Below are positions 33,401-45,540 of a stretch of 64,000 nt of DNA, piece after piece. The position numbers and the translations under genes were made by a program. Origin of the DNA: Dactylis glomerata. Its lineage: Eukaryota; Streptophyta; Magnoliopsida; Poales; Poaceae. The stretch covers positions 248,001 through 312,000 of the forward strand of contig QXEO01000235.1 in the NCBI GenBank assembly GCA_007115705.1, in the 5' to 3' direction. The notes beneath the pieces are model-generated. The model did no database searches. It worked only from the letters and a program-made list of their open reading frames with translations, and had not been told where the DNA came from. How positions within the stretch are numbered: position 1 is the first letter of the stretch; each line of letters opens with the position of its first letter.

Positions 33401-35936
33401 TCGCTGCAGGGGTTCCCGGCGTTGAAGGATGTGCGGACGAGGTTCGCACTGCCACGGCGAGTTCGGTGGCAAGGTTGAAGAGCTCAAGGTGCTTGGGTTC
33501 GTCGGCGGTTCCTCGCCGAACTTGCAGAGGTGGAAGGTGGCTTCGGCTTGGGGACGGTCTCGTCGATCTGGTGCACGAAAATCCACCAAACCGTGTCAGC
33601 GAGATGCGCAAGGGAGAAAGGAAGGGGCTGGGACTAGAAGGGGGTACCGGGGTCTCACCGGTGTGCTGATTTCCGACGAAGACAGTGGCGGAAGTCAGAA
33701 GCTGCGGCGGGCAATTCGTGCAGCCCGGCGGCTCCGAATCGAGAGGGGAAGGGAAGAGAAAGGAGAGGGGGCGCTGGGCTTTATAGGAGTGGTCTTGATG
33801 GCCAAATAAACCGCGAGTAATCGCCGGGGAGTAACGCCGGCGAGCGTTACTGGAAACGATGAGAGGGAGAGGAGATTGCGGGGGAGTGATGACAGGTGGG
33901 GCCCGCATGGCGGTGAGAGAGGGGAGGGGTTAGCTGGGTTGGGCTGGCTCGGGGGCAGTCTGGGCTGGCTGGCTCCCGGGTGCGGCCCAAGTGGGCTGCT
34001 GGTTTTCCCTTTTTTTCTGTTTTCTTTTTCTTTTGTTTCAGAAATCTGTTTTGGGTTTTGAAAAGGCTATTATATTCAGATTTGAATAAAAGCCAAGCTG
34101 ACCACTTTTGGTCTTTAGAAAGTGTGTTTACAACCTATAAACCAGAGGTTTAGTGATATGATGGAAAAGAAATAATTTGTAAGAATTTAAATATAGAGTC
34201 CAAATAACTAGGAAGTTAAATTTTAAATAATAACTTCCCAATATTTGGTTTTTTTCAAAATTTACTAAAGGAAAATAAAATAGCTCCATAACAAATGGAA
34301 CTCATTTTAAAATACTTTCTTTCTGAAACCTTTTTGTTTCTAAAATTTGGGGGTAAAGGGCATTTGAAACCATATTCTTTGAAAGAATAAGATTCAAAAC
34401 TTTGGAGATGACCTTGATAATTAATATGCCATGGATGCATGATGAAATTTTATATTTTGAAAACTTGGGATGTTACATCCATACATGGTCAGCAGTAGAC
34501 GGCTAGCACTAGTAGATGGAAATTCTGCTTCGGCTTTGACCTTAGGAGTACGGGCGCATGTTTTGGTTCAGCATTAGTTTGGATAGAGGGCATACTCGAA
34601 TCAAAGAAATCTGCTACACATCCAGAACGTGTAGTCCTATTAATTAAATCTTGATAAGTCTTAATGTTTCCAAATCTCAGTACTACTTTTTACTAGCAGG
34701 TTCTACTCATTTGCCTGTACTTGATCCTGGTAGATTTGCACACCATATCTTCATCTAGATATTAGGTACACGCATATAAGCCTTGGAGTAGGCATAGCTG
34801 GCTGTTAGCATTAATGGTTTGCTGTTGTCGCTGAAATAACTCTGAATAAGAACTTGGGCAAGAGTGTACAGTTTACAAGTGCTCTACTGTTACCTTGTCA
34901 TGTTGTTACCTTGTCATAGTACAGTATAGTTCTGAGCATATGTTTAGTACTGCCGTTTTGTTACGTTACCATAGAATAGAATTTCTGAGCGAGTTTTCAT
35001 CCACAGGATTAAGGATTTCGGTGCCGATATTAATTCTTCAGCTAAACGTCGAGGTTAAGGCGAGGTTAAGGCAAGTACATGACGAGCCCGTATTCTGTAT
35101 GTTTGTCCATTGTGTGATTTTTGTCAACTGATTGAGATTTTCCTATTTAACTTGGTTCAGTTCTGATTTGTTCAAACCGGTCGGTTGTTTTACTTAGTTG
35201 TAACTTCATGTTCTGAAACTTCGGTCGTTCATATTTCCATAGCTAAATCGGTGAATTGCCGTTCACAAGCGGCTAGTCCGGATTAAGTTCGGTGAGAACC
35301 GTTTGCTTGTGAGCTAGTCCGATGGCTAATTCTTTTTCTTGTTAGTCCGGTGAGAAACTGTTCCGAGCGACTAGTTCCGAATTAAGTTCGGTGAGAACCG
35401 TTGGCTCGTGGGCTAGTCCGGGCAACATATTCAGAAATCTTGCTTCAGTTTCCAAGTTAACAATGAGGTTGTCGATATTGCTCTATGGTTCATTATTCAT
35501 GGTTGTTCTTATGGTTCTAATTGTACTTGCTGAGTATCTTTTATACTCACCCTTGCGTTTCATTTGGTTTTCAGGTACTAAAATAAGCGACATATGCATG
35601 GGGAACGGGTGTAGCTCATCTACCACATCACTTGATCACTTATTCCTAGACAATGATTTGTGAACAATCATAGTTTATCCTAGTAGCATGTTAGTTGCGT
35701 ATCTACTTGTGTACTTAGTGTGAGCCTTTGGTGGCTCCCCGAATGCTTATTTCTTATAGCTACTAGTTATTGTGAGCTATATTATTGTTATTTATCAAAT
35801 ATTTTCTGAATTGCTTAACGCGATTACCCTTATAAACAAAGGAGGTGCTGCCTGATATTAGAGTTTTTCCTACTATTAGTGTTATTGACATAGTGTGGTA
35901 GCATCGCCAGGCATAGTAAAATCCTGGGGTGTTACA
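30500..35936 (+). mobile_element. LTR-bounded element (probable solo LTR, about 2.0 kb net), interrupted by another
   Basis: Starts TGTAATATTCCAG and ends CCTGGGGTGTTACA, flanked by the perfect 5-bp duplication AAGGC (30495-30499 and 35937-35941). TG...CA ends with a 5-bp duplication fit an LTR. Removing the inner element and its duplication leaves about 2,035 bp with no gag-pol frames. The 3' part has CTTGCTGAGTATCTTTTATA and GGTTTTCAGGTACT, a layout I associate with Triticeae LTRs read in the plus sense. The family is not identified. Confidence 0.7.
31081..34477 (-). mobile_element. LTR-bounded element (probable 3.4-kb solo LTR) nested in the previous one
   Basis: Starts TGTGACGCCCCACC and ends CTTGGGATGTTACA, with the perfect duplication TCCAT at 31076-31080 and 34478-34482. 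Minus sense: TGTAACATCCCAAGTTTTC, a common start for large Triticeae LTRs. A GC-rich zone at 33230-34000 gives long open frames on both strands, the longest 236 codons at 33198-33908 minus, low-complexity and Ser/Pro-rich; I do not call them genes. A short TGTATGCA tandem lies near 32537-32562. No gag-pol domains are seen. Confidence 0.7.
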
Positions 35937-35941
35937 AAGGC

Positions 35942-38874
35942 CGCATCGCCTGAGTAGCCCTCCTCGGCTCCTCCCCTTCCGCATCGTCCCAGCACCCTTG
36001 TCGTGAAAGTTTTTTCTACAGTTTTTTCAACCGGTAGTAGATGGGCCCATTTCGGGGCCCAATTCGACACAGCACTCCAAACTGACAAGCAGAAGAGCAT
36101 CCCCAGGGACATTAGCCCAAACCGGATATGGACAATCCGATCCGGCGACCAAGGTTCTCCGAGAAATTAATCGGACGACCAAAAAACAGTTCGTGAGGGA
36201 GCTCATAAATGGCTGAGTTAAAATGTCCCTAATATGGACCATACACCCCTTAGTCTATTTTAGCAGCACACAGTAATTTTGTTGCCATAATAGGGGTGAT
36301 TTTCTCATAAGAAATAAGGTGATCCTCAATAGATGTATCCATCATCCATCAAGATAAGAAAAGAGAAAACTGATCCCCCCCCCCCCATTTAATTGTAGTA
36401 TATATTCATACATCATTTATTGTTGGCATTTTATGCTTACAGGTGATTCACATTAAGTCTAGATGAAAATTTGTAGAAAATATTTTATGAACTAACTATA
36501 AGTTAACCAATTATTCTAGGGTAGAAAATAATCGAAATTGCTTGTGATTAAAGTATCGTGTTATAAAATAGTAATCGATTATTTCATTTTTATATCTTTC
36601 ACAATCATGTGACACATTTGGTTTCGTGATATCATAACAATAAAATCTATCGAGAAGACATCATAATTATGATGCACACATTTAAATAGATATAGAAACT
36701 ATTAGCGAAGATCTGTACCGCTGCTTCAAGGCGTCAACCAATTGCTAGGAATGGTATACCTGCTTTTGGAAAACAAATCTAGTGATCGTGTACAATAATA
36801 CTCGTTATTAAGAGTTTTAATTATATTTTTTATTCCTATGAATTTTGAGTGTACCAGTTGTTTCATCCTTTCTGATAGACGTTTGGGGAACTTTGGTTCA
36901 AGCCTTTCTTTTAATGAAAAATATAAACAAAATTCACATTTATATGCTATAACATTGAAACTATGCAACAGAGCAATTAGCGCTATAATACCTTTTTCTT
37001 GCATATTTATAAATATTAATACATTGATGTTAAAGTAATAGAGGGAGCTCAAAGGAAATGTGCTATTACCTGATTGCTTTCTGCTGTCTGGCTGCAAGTT
37101 TTAAATCTAAATGTATAATTGGTGCATAGCCAATGAAGCTTCACAGCGATTAGCCGTTTTAGGTCGTTGGATCGCTGTCCCAGAAAGATCTCAGCCGTCC
37201 ATTCGTCCTCTATTTTTTTACAGCATGCTACAGTATTTCTTTTCACACCGTGCGTTTTTGCTTGGAGGTTGCTGACAGTGGGCCACATGCTTAGGGGGGG
37301 CCAGTGCTCGGAGGGTGAACTGGTTGCCACTTCCGCAGGGCCGGTGTCCACTTGCGCTTCAACTTGCATCTAACGGTGGGGCCGCAACCAATAAATCCAA
37401 AAAAAACCCGCCCAGATAAAAAGGCTCTCCCAATCCGTGTTCTTGAAACCCTAGCCCAATCCCCTCTCTCCCATAGCCGCCTCTGTCCTCCCCGCGCCCG
37501 TCCTCCTCCTCCTCCTCCCCGCATTCGTTGTCCTCCTCCTCGCTGAGCCGCCGTGCGGCCACGACAGCGGTGGCGAGCGGGGCAGCAACCGCCGCGACGA
37601 CGAGGTCGGGACCCCGGGCAGCTGCGCTGGTGCTAGGCGCCAGCACGCAACCCTCTTCCTGGCCATCCCACGACGAGGAGCACGGATGGCCAAGCCGTGT
37701 GTGGGGAAGAGGAGCAGGCAGAGGTGGAGCTGGAGGAGGCCAAGACGACAGAGGGCAGAGCAGCAACGACGTTGCCGTCGTCCTCAACCTCGGCGTGACG
37801 AGCCACCGTCTCCATCCATGGCTCGTGACGCGCGGGAGCATGCTGCTCGGGCGAGGCAGCAAGATGTAGCCTTTTCGGTCTGGTGCACAACGCGATGTTG
37901 CTTTTTTTGGAATGGCGCAGCGAGATGTAGATTTTTTAGAAACATGCGGTGGCGAGATGTAGTTTCTTCGGTCGGGCGAGGTGAGATGTAACTTTTTTGG
38001 TTTGACGTGATAGCAAGATATCCTGTGTAATATCGTGTGTCCCATACTAATACCTGATATATTTTCTACAACTAATGCAATGGGATGTAACAAATCTGAC
38101 ATAAAATTGGATGCAACTATTGTTTCTTCCTCTTTTAGCTGAAACTTTTACAAGAATGTAACAAAAAGAATGTAACAGAATGGCGGAGCTTTTGCTGTAA
38201 AGTAGCTCTTTTTTTAGCTGATGGAGCTAGCAATGGTTGGAGAAGAAAGACGGGACAACCACGCAGGTGTGGATTATTTAGGGTCAGGGGTTGGTGGGTG
38301 GCACCATGGCAGACGGAGATGCGTGTAGGTCTTTCTTTTCCGGCGTACGGTGTGTTGGTTGTTTGTTCCGCGCGGACCGAATCATACTATTTCGGGAAAG
38401 ATTTGTTTGTCAAAAAAGGAAAATCTGGTTCTGTCGGGGTGACCTCGCTCTAAGGTAAAACGAGGATAGGGAGGACTCAAAACTTACCTTCTGTTTCTAG
38501 TTTGCTCCATGGCTGATAAGTACTGTGTGCCTGCATGTTGCTTATACGTCGGTTCAGAGAGTTTGCACTACGCCAGCGATGAATCTTAAAACATCGTGTC
38601 AGTTCGTCAATCAATGGGGACATCTCGACATCGACGGCCAAAGTCTTACCAGCGCCGAACCACCGGGAAGCCGACCAGGAGGCAATCAGGATTGAATCAT
38701 AAACCGTTGGTCTGCATGCACCTAGAGTGGGTTGGTCAGCCAAGAGCACCGAGACGGCGGCGGCTTACGTGACGTCATAGCCTGTTTTTCTTTGAGATTG
38801 TGACCTATTAGCTTGTTAGCTAGAAGCCTAGAAGATGTATTATTGAAGGGGTACGTAAATAATTATGTATGGTA
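35942..38874. other. Anonymous intergenic DNA
   Basis: Nearly 3 kb. It includes a 13-C run at about 36377-36389, AT-rich DNA (36400-37050), a CTC-rich GC block (37440-37860) and a stretch of degenerate GAGATGTAG repeats (37880-38100). AGATAAAAAGGC near 37414 and AAACCCTAGCCC near 37447 look like a plant core promoter and leader, but no gene I can recognise follows. Confidence 0.4.
37860..38110 (+). repeat. Degenerate short interspersed repeat (GATGTAG/TTTTTTGG units)
   Basis: Words of the type GCGAGATGTAGNTTTTTTNGG recur at about 37859, 37891, 37922, 37951 and 37983, spaced about 30-40 bp, then decay into GGGATGTAACA and AATGTAACA words. The start and end are not sharp. Confidence 0.5.
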
Positions 38875-38882
38875 GTGGTGGG

Positions 38883-39066
38883 CAGTGGCGGAGGCAGAAA
38901 AAATGAATTAGGGGGGCCAGAGCGAAAATTTTAGCTATTAGGGGGCCAGAGCTGAAAAATGTGTAGACTTTAGCTATATTTTAGCATAAGGATGCAGGGA
39001 CCTAGGCAAAAATACCAAATCTTAGGGGGGGCCAGGCCCCTGCTGGTCCCCCTGTCTCCGCCACTG
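38883..39066. mobile_element. hAT-type MITE, 184 bp
   Basis: Terminal inverted repeats CAGTGGCGGAGGCAG and CTGTCTCCGCCACTG, flanked by a perfect 8-bp duplication GTGGTGGG (38875-38882 and 39067-39074). The 8-bp duplication and CAGTGGCGGA ends are the signature of hAT MITEs. Near the right end AGGGGGGGCCAGGCCCCTGC lies in the usual subterminal position. Confidence 0.9.
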
Positions 39067-39074
39067 GTGGTGGG

Positions 39075-40800
39075 TAATTTTATTGAACTTTTCTACCGAT
39101 ATGTTATCGCCAAGATCCATCGGCTGTCATCAGCTGATTAGATAAATTGATGGCTAGATTTTTTTAATTATTGTGGGATTTTCTAGACTAATTCTCTTAA
39201 TTTTAAGAGTCCGTCATTTACTTTTAATATATAATAGATGCATCTTTGACACATTTTAAAATGTAAAAAATACATATAGAAAATATTTTATACATCTTCA
39301 CACGCTACGCTACAAAGTCATTCCATAAAAAATGTGACTTTGTTCGTTTCGGAAATCCACTTTGGCTCGCGGGTGTAGATACACCCATTATCTAAAATCG
39401 TTATTTTAAAATGTCTAAAAATTTAAGAAAAAAATTCTTAATGTACCTATAGACATTTTATGTTCACACATCATGTTTGGCGAGAAAAAGATAAAAAAAT
39501 ATAATCAATACCATATATATTTATAAGAGTAAATAGTATATGCTAATACATAAGTTGTCTTCAGCAATTACAAAATAAAGTCTAAAAGAAACGAGTAAAT
39601 CTTCCAAGTCTTCAAAGTCCTTCTTAATCCATGACATAATCTTATATTTTCCAGAAGGCAGCCGAATAAAACCAAACCAATGACCTGGAAATAAAATATC
39701 TCTCCCATAATTTTAATTTGAGTCGCAATGCCAAGGCTACGTGCACGCATGCTGCTATTAAAGTAGTCAATCACCATCGGCAAGAGTACCACACACCGGT
39801 ATATCAGGGAAAAGTAACCGAACAGCCTGGTCGACGTCGCGTTGCTGGGAGCCGAGAGCACGAATCACCATTGTCAAGTATGTAGCAGCCGACATAAAAA
39901 TCACGAGGATAATAATCCTCACGGCAACCATGAGAAAAGTTTCAAAATCGATCTGGCGAATCAAGATCTGAAAAACTATACCTAGAGAACTTTGATCTTT
40001 TGATACTATCATTGACGATGGGAGAAAGATCTCGTCGTCAAAAGAAGGACCGAGGATCAATTGTTGCACAGAATGCCATCTCCATTGAAGACAAAAAAGA
40101 TGGCTACCAAACCCTAGCTTAATCTATTGGAAAACACTAATTTTACTAAAACCTCCACACATAGATTAGGTTCCCCACCCATCTTGACGCCGACGAGGCC
40201 GATCAAAGAAGAGGAAACCAATCTATGATGGAGTAGGAGGTGGAGGCGACGGTGGCGGCTGTTCTTAGGCGTGGACTGAGAATGAACGAGAAAACCCTTC
40301 GGCACCCGAGAAAAAGATAATTTTTGTAACCTATGTAGAAAAGACAGTTTTCGGTGCTAAAAAAATGCTATTTGCGTGCCTTTTTTTTATCTTTTTACAC
40401 ATGTCACAAAAAATATCTTTCTTTCACAAAACTTTGATGGATAAACATAGATTCTTCAGATGCACGCCCGAGATTATTTGCCCGATTTTTTTGACATTTT
40501 AAAATGTATTTAAATTTAAATTTATATAATAGTTGCATTTGCTCCTATGAGCCAAAACACAATGTTCCTTGTCGTTTGAGCTATATAAAAAAAATAATGC
40601 TAAATATAAGATTTGTAAGACATATTTTACCGACCATAAAAAAATATTGTTTTCCGTGAAACTGTACAACTCATATAGAGATGTATATACTGTACATGCG
40701 AAGCAAATAGAGGGAGTAACTGTTTTCTGTTAAATTCTTTTAACAATTGGAAATATATTTTTGGGTAGAGGAGCATATGTAAAATAAATATCTGCGAATG
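39075..40800. other. Anonymous DNA upstream of VPS24, with overlapping minus-strand frames
   Basis: Mostly AT-rich. On the minus strand, frames at 40069-39767 (100 codons; QLILGPSFDDEIFLPSS, with a hydrophobic stretch FLMVAVRIIILVIFMSAATY) and 39861-39568 overlap as if frameshifted. The first might be the remnant of a small membrane protein, but I recognise no family. ATAGAGGGAGTA near 40706 looks like one end of a Stowaway MITE without a clear partner. Confidence 0.35.
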
Positions 40801-41001
40801 GAGTAAAATGCTCTAACTAAAGTCGAAATTAGAAGCCTTGCGCCGTTCGGTAGCAGATTCGCAGGCTGCCTGGTGCAGACGGTTCGGTTTCTTCATTCTC
40901 GCTGCTTGCCTTCTTCTCTCCGCGTCGCGTTACCCGCCGGCGAGCGAATAAGCCGGGAAAATCTGCGGCGGTTTTGGATCTATTCCTCTCGGGCGGCGTC
41001 G

Positions 41002-44000
41002 ATGGAGAAGATGAAGGCGTTGCTGAAGCCGCGGGCGACGCCGCAGCAGCAGCTGCGCGAGTGGCAGCGCCGCCTCCGCAACGAGTGCCGCGTCCTCGAC
41101 CGCCAGATCCGAGGTCCCTCGTCTCCTGTCTCTCCCCCTTTTCCCCTTGCGTCGGGGCGAATTGCAGCCAAGTCTTGCCTTGGTGTTCCCCAGTAATTAT
41201 TTAGGTGCCTGGAGGCGTAAGTAAGATGATCGGAGCCATGGATGGGGTTGGGGCGAAACCCTTGTTGAGGAGTTATTGCATTTTCGGCTGATTCTGTTTT
41301 GTATGGAGGTCATCTGTGCTTACTTATCTTCGCTTGCTTTTGCAGATGTCCAGAGAGAAGAGAAGAATGTGGAGAAATCTATCAGGGAGTCTGCTAAGCG
41401 CAACGACATGGGATCCGCAAAGGTGTGCTTATCTTCAGTCTTGTTATCTCATGTTAGCAATTAGCATGGCTGTGTGTCTTTCGCTTCTAGCATCATCATA
41501 TCACATAATAGAAAATCATAGATTTGAATTGCCGTGTGTACGAACAATTCAGTTTCTCATGTATTGTTTGTTAAATTCCTTTCATAAAAAAAACAAGTTT
41601 GCGGGCTGTTTCGTTTTAGTTCATTTATTTCCATGACCTGCTTTTACTGTAAACTTTCGCTTTTATTTGGGAGCATTTTCTACCTGGTTGAGGAATGCCT
41701 GCCAAAATATGAGTCTTAACCTTTGCACACCTCATGAGCATTTATATGCACCGCATAGATATTCTTGGTATAGAACTTCAGACCTATCATGAGCATAAAT
41801 TCCTAGCTAAAAGAAAAAAGTAAAGTTTAACTTAACCAGATATAGTAGATTTAAAACTCTTGCATTGCTTGTGGGATTAGCTTTCCATAAGTGTAAGTTG
41901 CTATGTGCAATCATTGTCCACTCTGGAAATAATGAAGAATAATCAATATGGAATACTTTGGTCTCGGTAAGCATCAATATAGGATTGGTACTAGATTTGA
42001 TTGTTCATTAATGTGTCAGAACTATCTTCTGAAAATGATGGCTTCTTGCATGTTTAATTGGTTGGTCACCAGAAATTAACGAACCTGCAGGTGCAAATGA
42101 AGTAATCAATATTACTCGTCTAAATATAAAGCACAATGAGATATATATGTATTAGCTTTTGTTAGATTATTATTTGGCGTAGATTACCAGCTTAAGATTA
42201 TCACATTTTCTTATTTATATTTCTGTCTGCCCCTAAACAGTACCATCTTAGAATACTGTAATCGCTTGCAAAATATGTATTGACTAACATAGATTAAACC
42301 AAACATATCGAACAAACGAATATTGAGCCATGTTAGTTGTAGTTAAAATTTATTGAAATTTAGAAAAATATGCTTGGAGTTCAAGTAAAGTATATAGTAA
42401 ATTAGCAATGTGTTATCACCTAACATTAAATTAGTAATGTGTTATCGACTAACATTATCTCCTGCATCCACCCACCAACCGGTGGATTGGCATGCTAGAA
42501 GGGTCTTTTTTTGGCCTGCTGTTTCTGATCGTCCTCGCTCCTTTCTAAACAGCATTTTTTGGCCATATGGACAAGCTCAGCACATTGCTAACTCAGTAAT
42601 TAGAATGCTTCTGCCTTATATAACACATTAATATCCTCACCCCACATTTACTTACCAGTTCTCCCATATGTTTTAGTCAGTTATTACTGTGTTTTGCGTT
42701 TCAGCACATGTAAATCAGTGTGAAGTTTCTACTGTTGAGCTTATGTGCAAGAATAAGGTGAACAGTTTACTTTATTGTTGATGTTATCATTTCAATGTTA
42801 CGTTCAGGCTCTTGCAAAGGAACTTGTGAGATCAAGACGTGCTGTTAATCGTCTTTATGAAAACAAGGCCCAACTAAATTCTGTATCAATGCATCTTGGA
42901 GAAATTGTTGGTATGATCCTTTTTTATTTGGGTGTTTAGGCATCTAACACTTACTTGTTTATGCAGTATCCTCTAGCTTATCGCAGATATGATATTTGTA
43001 CTTGTTAGCATTTGCCCTCATATCAATAATTACAAACTAAAGTTTCTTGTATGCATTACTTGCCTTTGAGAAGTAGATGATTCTATTACTGTAGTTGTCG
43101 GGTTTGCTGTGGTATTCTCTGAATCCCGATCCTGACTGAGCAATCTAGTTTAGGGTTCCCAATCGATACCGATCGCATAGGGTTCGGTCCAAATTGTTAA
43201 TGGTTGCCGAACCAAAGAAATCATGATAATAAGTGGAAGGATGGTAGTAGGTTTGCCTCTATTGCTGCTCGACCATGCTGTCCTCAGTTGGAGCACAGGA
43301 ATCCTGCCATTGCTGCCAGCGTGAGGAGCAGAGCGGCAGGGAAGCATGAGGTGCAACCTACAGGCTTGAGATGAATAGTTGGATAGAATGCTGCCTTTGC
43401 TAACTTAAGACTTCTTGGGCTGGATGGGGTTTATCAGGCCCTTTTTTTCCTTTTCTTTGTGGGAGTCATCTGCCTACGGAACTATGTGGTCTTTTGATTT
43501 TATAGCTTTGGTGCATAATTGTTTTTTCTGATTCGTGAACCTAATCTTAGTTCAGAATCGGAGATGTGAACCACGAACCCAATTTTTATACAGTGAATCG
43601 TGAACCACAAACCGAATTGCAAACCCAACGATCTACAAATCTGGTAACTATGCTATTTGATGGTTCCGTGGTCAGTGCCTTTGTAACTGTATATATATTG
43701 AAATTTTGGATATGCCATTCGAATGTTTCATGCCATTGTATTTCCCAAAAGGTATCTGTCTAAGGCAATGACGTGTGGGTCCTTGTGTACTTTGTGAACC
43801 TCCTAAAGTTACCCCCGTCCCAAATTATAAGACTTTTTGGTAGACTATTTTAGCCTACCAAAACATCTTATCATTTGGATCAGAGGAAGTAATTTTATTA
43901 CAGTGGAAAAATCATCACAATGTTTTTAACTGTTATTTCAGTATTCTGTAGGACCTTAAAAATATAATTAAGTGCTCATCTTATTTGGTTTTGAATGGTG

Positions 44001-45106
44001 TTTCTTTCAAGTTTTGCTTGCTAGAGCACACGAGCTTACATGCTGAAACCAGGACCCAGTTTTTTGTAGCAAACTGAAAAACCGTTATATTGTGTCTACA
44101 TTGGCCTTTTCAAGACTTGGCATCTTTATCTCGGGTCAGGAAGTAGTGCTCAATTTGTTTCTACTTATTTTTTGCAAACTGGTAACTTCTGTTCATGCAT
44201 TTTTCAGCAACTGCAAAAACAGTAGGCCATCTGTCAAAAAGTGCCGAAGTTATGAAGATCGTTAATAGTTTAATGAAAGCTCCAGAATTGGCTACCACGA
44301 TGCAAGAATTTAGCAAAGAGATGACAAAGGTAATTTATCAGTGTGTTAGATACTTAGTACATATGAAATAACTACTTCCATTTCGTTTGTGCTATTCTAA
44401 GATATTAAAAAGTGGCATTGACATTGGTATATCTCTGTTCAGCTATTACGGGGTGGATCAATGGTGGTGTGTTCTAACTCTGCTTAATTTTTATGGTTCC
44501 GACTCTAGGCAGGTGTAATGGAAGAGATGATGACTGATGCAGTTGATTCAGCTTTGGATTCCGAGGACATGGAAGAGGAAATTGAGGAGGAGGTGGACAA
44601 GGTTCTTGCTTCAATAGCAGGGGAGACTGCTTCACAACTACCAGATGCTGCTAGGACACAGAAGGTTAAGCAAGCTTCAACGAGCAAGGTTCCAGAAGAG
44701 GTAGATGCTTCACACTTCTATTTTTGTTTGCCTGTAGTTATTGGGTAAACATTCAACTATATATGCTACTATATAGAAAGGAGCTATGGCTCTGAAGAAG
44801 CTGTTACCTTGAATTTTTTCTTTTCCTGAGTTTAAGTTGTCCTCTATAGATACACAACATCCTAACTGTAGCTGTTTAGTACCAAAATAAATGGATCACT
44901 AGTAGTTCGTATTAAATTTCTAATCGTATCCCACTAAAGCATGCTTTTATTGTACTGTAAGAAACTTATACTGCTTTGTTTGTGTCTATTAAAAACACTT
45001 GTATTTTTGCATTTTGTAGCGAGAAGCTGTTGCTGAGGGGGATGATGACGATGAGGAAGATAATATGGAAGAGATCAGGGCACGGCTTGCTAAAGTGAGG
45101 TCGTAA
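41002..45106 (+). CDS. VPS24: VPS24 / CHMP3 homolog, ESCRT-III subunit (230 aa)
   Basis: Six exons with GT/AG introns in continuous phase: 41002-41113, 41346-41422, 42808-42910, 44208-44329, 44509-44700, 45020-45106 (693 nt). The protein is a Snf7-family ESCRT-III subunit, which polymerises on endosome membranes to drive multivesicular-body sorting and is disassembled by Vps4. Visible family features: basic first helices MEKMKALLKPRATPQQQLRE and WQRRLRNECRVLDRQIRDVQ; KRNDMGSAK; VGHLSKSAEVMKIVNSLMKA; TMQEFSKEMTKAGVMEEMM; the acidic segment DSEDMEEEIEEEVDKVL; and a C-terminal MIM1-like MEEIRARLAKVRS (residues 218-230) for Vps4. Length equals the usual plant protein. An in-frame ATG at 40873 would add 43 residues, but the family start is at 41002. 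Intron 3 carries a Stowaway-like MITE. Confidence 0.93.
43812..43889. mobile_element. Small Stowaway-like MITE in VPS24 intron 3
   Basis: CCCCCGTCCCAAATTATAAG at the left and TTATCATTTGGATCAGAGGA at the right are imperfect inverted repeats of the Stowaway (CTCCCTCCGTCCCA) type. TA dinucleotides flank it (43810-43811 and 43890-43891). It is 78 bp and decayed. Confidence 0.65.
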
Positions 45107-45540
45107 ACTATGCTCCCATGAACCATGTAACTTTGGGAGCTCACATCTTGGATAACGCCCCAACCTTTGTATGCATCTGGTTGATAACAGCATAGTTTTT
45201 GCGCACGTCGCTGTGTTTGGCTTTGCACCAGTAACGTGTTGTTGTATAGTAAGCAAAGATGAGGACGATATGCGTATCAGTCTTGACCTGCCAATCATTT
45301 GGTCCATAATGCAAGTGTTCACACAAAAGTTGAATAGTCTGGGAGCTGTGTAAACTCTAAGAGTATGTGACTTGTACAAAAACTACACATAGACTATTCT
45401 TCTTCTGTGCTTGAACCGGTGGTTCCTAAGCTGATAAGATTCTGGCTCCATCCTTGCTTACAGGTCGTAACTATCACAGTATTTCAACCTGATATGGTGA
45501 CATTTCTTGCTTGTGTCTGCATACGTGTCTAAGATTCACT
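45107..45540 (+). other. VPS24 3' flank and probable 3' UTR
   Basis: Non-coding DNA after the TAA at 45104-45106. I see no canonical AATAAA close by, so the poly(A) site is not assigned. An eight-T run at 45540-45547 marks the next unit. Confidence 0.4.

Noticed and set aside
33198..33908. 236-codon minus-strand frame
   Set aside because: Ser/Pro/Arg-rich low complexity in a GC-rich part of an LTR-like element, open on several frames of both strands.
36377..36389. Run of 13 C
   Set aside because: Isolated homopolymer with no LTR or other element edge beside it, unlike the G-run at 58370.
39568..40069. Overlapping minus-strand frames with a hydrophobic stretch
   Set aside because: No family recognised and the two frames would need a frameshift; listed only as part of the anonymous stretch.
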